Made by a program: the position numbers and the translations under genes
DNA from: Rickettsiales bacterium
GTDB taxonomy: Bacteria; Pseudomonadota; Alphaproteobacteria; Rs-D84
Length of the DNA stretch: 8,912 nt
Assembly (NCBI GenBank): GCA_031259365.1
Contig: JAIRLP010000052.1
Span: forward strand, 1-8,912
Reading direction: 5' to 3'
Shown here: positions 7,097-8,912 of the stretch, piece by piece
Layout of the letters: each line of letters starts with the position of its first letter
Position numbering within the stretch: position 1 is the first letter of the stretch
The notes under the pieces: generated by a model
What the model saw: only the letters and a program-made list of their open reading frames with translations
What the model was told of the DNA's origin: nothing
Database searches by the model: none

Positions 7097-7147
7097 TACA
7101 GAGTTATTAAAATCTCTGATTTAGACGCAATGTTTGAACGTATTTAA
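7097..7147 (+). pseudogene. mutL: Remnant of a second mutL 3' end (repeat copy 2)
   Basis: Read in frame, the 51 nt encode YRVIKISDLDAMFERI and a TAA stop, against YRIIKMTDLDAMFERI in intact mutL. Only three residues differ, all conservatively (I/V, M/I, T/S), whereas 7 of 51 nt differ. That is the pattern of an allele that diverged under selection for protein sequence, not of a decaying duplicate. Upstream of 7097 the frame soon meets a TGA (7088-7090) and no clear mutL similarity continues, so this is a fragment without coding potential. The terminal bases overlap the stop codon of the convergent minus-strand gene. Confidence 0.8.
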
Positions 7148-7392
7148 CGTTTTTGTTCTTTTGCCGCTTTCCACGACGTCGCTTTTGCTGTTCCAATATT
7201 TTGAAAAGCTTTAACACTTGCCCCCAATGGGATTGTAAAGTCTTTGGTTTTTTGATCATTTTCTAATGCAACCAATCTGCACCCATCAAGGATATAAAAT
7301 TCAACTTGTCTTGGCATTCTTGGGCGATTGCATCGCAGGTTAATACTGATTTGTTTCACAACGGTGCCAGAAAAAATTTGTATCTTATTCAT
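7144..7392 (-). CDS. Small basic hypothetical protein
   Basis: The protein has 82 residues, starts MNKIQIFSGTVVKQISINLR and is rich in Lys, Arg and Gln, with a basic tail (SWKAAKEQKR) and two Cys. There is no signal peptide or obvious membrane helix, and I recognise no family. The case for a real gene is its initiation region: AAGGA 6 nt before the ATG and a well-placed promoter with a perfect -35 box. Its TAA stop (7146-7144) lies within the duplicated mutL tail, so its C-terminus may have been set by the event that made the duplication. It converges with the ADP-ribosylation/crystallin J1-type gene and diverges from yajC. Confidence 0.65.
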   Translation of the reverse strand: MNKIQIFSGTVVKQISINLRCNRPRMPRQVEFYILDGCRLVALENDQKTKDFTIPLGASVKAFQNIGTAKATSWKAAKEQKR

Positions 7393-7416
7393 TTTTCATC
7401 CTTATGAATTATAATC

Positions 7417-7445
7417 ATATTAGACAATTGTGTTTGATTTGTCAA
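7417..7445 (-). promoter_or_regulatory. Probable promoter for the minus-strand small gene
   Basis: On the minus strand, a perfect -35 TTGACA (7445-7440), a 17-nt spacer and -10 TAATAT (7422-7417, 4 of 6) would start transcription near 7410, about 18 nt before the ATG at 7392. The leader holds the AAGGA ribosome binding site at 7403-7399. Confidence 0.6.
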
Positions 7446-7546
7446 TCCAGCTTTTGAACACAAAAGGGTGCGGAAATCAGTATTTATTTACTTTACTTAA
7501 GCCAGGTTTTTTACTACTCTTTTCCCATAATCAAAGGAGATTTTGC

Positions 7547-7855
7547 ATGAACACTGAAGTCGTAGAAGTAGTAGGTAATGCAGCAAGCACCGCCCCAAAA
7601 AATGATACATGGGAACTGGTTGTCTATTGCTTGGTTATCTTTGCTATTATTTATTTCTTTATGATACATCCAAATCGCAGACGTATGGCTGAATACAAAC
7701 AGATGCTGGATTCAATGAAAGTGGGTAACCGCGTTATGGCAGCTGGCATTTATGGCACAATCAAAAAAATTAATGAAAAATCCGTCAAACTGGAAATTTC
7801 AAAAGGCGTTGTTATCGAAGTCAATAAAAACGCCGTGGCGGGAATTGAAAAATAA
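7547..7855 (+). CDS. yajC: Sec translocon accessory subunit YajC
   Basis: The protein has 102 residues, typical for YajC, the small inner-membrane protein that associates with SecDF. The layout is a short N-terminal tail, one membrane helix at about residues 22-42 (ELVVYCLVIFAIIYFFMIHP) running into the family's conserved positively charged NRRR motif (usual form IRPQ.KR), then a cytoplasmic domain with the conserved VMAAGIYGTIKKI (usual V.T.GGI.G.V..I) and EI.KGVVIEVNKNAV. The frame is open further upstream, but the start is fixed by AAAGGAGA at 7533-7540, 6 nt before the ATG at 7547, and by agreement with family length. secD begins 9 nt after the TAA, the standard yajC-secD order. Confidence 0.93.
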   Translation: MNTEVVEVVGNAASTAPKNDTWELVVYCLVIFAIIYFFMIHPNRRRMAEYKQMLDSMKVGNRVMAAGIYGTIKKINEKSVKLEISKGVVIEVNKNAVAGIEK

Positions 7856-7864
7856 GGAAAAAGT

Positions 7865-8912
7865 ATGTTTAGAAAACTAGCGATAATATTTGTTGCTGTG
7901 TTTGGTGTGTTGCTGGCAGTTCCAACCATTGCACCATCTACAGGTAAATATTTTCCATCTTGGATCGGACCTGTGAATTTGGGTCTGGACTTAAAGGGAG
8001 GGGCCCAGCTGTTGTTGGAAGTAGATACAGATGTTATGTTCCAAGAAAAAGCTGCACAATTATATGACGGTGCACGCAGTGCTTTGATCAATCGTGAAAA
8101 GGGTGTGATCCGTTTTTCTGATCTGCGCAATTCAAATGGCAAAGTGTCTTTAATTGTTCGTGAAGAATCAGAAGTATCACGTGCCAAGGGACGCTTGAAA
8201 AGCGAACTGGGCAGCGGTGTTGATATTGATTCATCAGGCAATACAATCACAATTTCTTATTCTGAAAAACAAAAAGCAGAAATGGTACGCGATGCTTTGG
8301 CCCGCAGTATTGAAATCGTGCGTCGTCGTATTGATGCCTTGGGTACCAAAGAACCATCTATCCAAACACAGGGTGGTAAATATATCTTGGTACAATTGCC
8401 AGGTGTTGATAATCCAGAACGTATCAAAGATTTGATTGGTCAGACCGCAAAGATGAGTTTCCATCTGGTTAACGAAACTGTGACCCAAGAACAGATCGCA
8501 TCGGGTCGTGCGCCAAGTGGTACAGAATACTTGCCTTTACAAGAAGCGCCTTGGCAGATGATTCCTGTTTATACACGTATCGAAGTGTCTGGTGATTCAT
8601 TAAAGGATTCCCAAGCAAACTTGGACGACAGAACCAATCAGCCAGTTGTAACAACTGTGTTTGATTCAACGGGCGCGCGTAAATTTGCAAAATTAACAAC
8701 AGAACACGTAAACGAATGATTTGCAATCGTATTGGATGGCAAAGTATTAAGCGCACCGACAATTCGTGAACCGATCCCTGGTGGTCGTGGTCAAATTTCT
8801 GGTGGCTTCTCGTTACAGGGTGCCAAAGACTTGGCTGTGTTGTTGCGTTCAGGTGCATTACCAGCACCATTGGCCGTGGTCGAAGAACGTACAGTGGGTG
8901 CAGGTCTGGGTG
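7865..8912 (+). CDS. secD: Protein translocase subunit SecD, 3' partial, interrupted by in-frame TGA
   Basis: SecD is the proton-driven membrane subunit that, with SecF, assists export through SecYEG. The N-terminal helix (LAIIFVAVFGVLLAVPTIAP, about residues 5-24) leads to the P1 periplasmic domain starting with NLGLDLKGGAQLLLEVD. The conserved VRRRIDALGTKEPSIQTQG and VQLPGVDNPERIKDLIG blocks follow, then the P1-head region VVTTVFDSTGARKFAKLT. At codon 285 (8717-8719) there is a TGA, after which the same frame continues as FAIVLDGKVLSAPTIREP and LLRSGALPAPLAVVEERTVG to the window end, exactly as SecD should. Relatives usually have Arg or Pro at the TGA position, so CGA to TGA is a plausible single change. 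The remaining five membrane helices lie beyond the window. AAGGAAAA overlapping the yajC stop serves as ribosome binding site. Nonsense mutation, base error or UGA readthrough are all possible. Confidence 0.9.
8717..8719 (+). other. secD: In-frame TGA inside secD
   Basis: A single TGA follows GAA in frame with secD. The residues on each side (EHVNE before, FAIVLDG after) align directly to the family pattern ENVGK-[P/R]-FAIVLD with no missing or extra residue, so the codon replaces one amino acid and there is no frameshift. Confidence 0.9.

Noticed and set aside
7099..7118. CAGAG...CTCTG hairpin as a terminator for the small convergent genes
   Set aside because: The stem has only 5 bp with a 10-nt loop and no U-tract follows on either strand.
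7446..7532. Promoter for yajC-secD
   Set aside because: Several weak TTGAAC- or TTTACT-like boxes exist, but none has a good -10 at 16-18 nt, so none could be chosen.
7430..7546. An extended yajC starting near 7430
   Set aside because: The extra 39 residues do not look like YajC, and AAAGGAGA sits 6 nt before the ATG at 7547, which also gives the family length.
7750..8250. A 166-codon open frame on the minus strand across yajC and secD
   Set aside because: It lies opposite two well-supported genes, has no convincing initiation signal, and its translation resembles no protein; it is a shadow of the coding strand.
8469..8870. A 133-codon minus-strand open frame across the secD TGA
   Set aside because: The plus strand on both sides of the TGA encodes strongly conserved SecD; the opposite frame is His/Leu/Gln-rich noise.
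7865..8912. Firm claim of UGA reassigned to Trp
   Set aside because: All identified Trp codons are TGG, other genes contain no internal TGA, and the secD position normally holds Arg or Pro, so one site is not enough; kept only as a testable alternative.

Overview
The window looks like chromosomal DNA from a moderately AT-rich alphaproteobacterium. The XerD, LptG, GreA, MutL, YajC and SecD proteins and the Cys-motif J-domain protein all read as alphaproteobacterial types. The endonuclease-type MutL, short intergenic gaps, clear AGGA-type ribosome binding sites and a large cysteine-rich surface-like protein would suit a host-associated or gut lineage. The lineage is inferred from protein resemblance only; there is no rRNA here.

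Layout. (1) Positions 1-1739 (+) are the 3' part of a large unrecognised protein: alanine/glycine-rich hydrophobic stretches followed by a long cysteine-rich region. It ends at a perfect 10-bp hairpin that also serves the convergent operon. (2) Positions 4414-1768 (-) form a four-gene unit: lptG, a 43-residue single-span membrane protein too short for ordinary gene calling, xerD, and a J-domain protein. (3) Overlapping divergent promoters at about 4443-4487 separate lptG from the rightward pair greA-mutL (4513-6741). (4) Positions 6742-7392 look like an insertion or recombination scar: a small ADP-ribosylation/crystallin J1-type gene, then a second copy of the mutL 3' end, then an unknown small gene on the minus strand whose stop codon lies inside that copy. 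(5) Positions 7547-8912 (+) hold yajC and the start of secD, which runs off the window.

Main surprises. secD is broken at codon 285 by one in-frame TGA, yet the downstream frame encodes a perfectly conserved SecD continuation. The only other TGA that ends a gene here is that of xerD, and it too is followed by an open frame, 21 sense codons long, ending exactly against the next start codon. All other complete genes end in TAA or TAG. The mutL tail is duplicated: 51 nt with 7 differences, the last 29 nt before the final stop base identical, and the encoded peptides differ only conservatively. This suggests recombination with a diverged mutL allele, or insertion at the mutL 3' end.

Functionally, most genes are housekeeping: LPS export (LptG), chromosome dimer resolution (XerD), rescue of stalled transcription (GreA), mismatch repair (MutL) and protein export (YajC/SecD). 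The Cys-rich protein and the two small genes between mutL and yajC are the accessory content.
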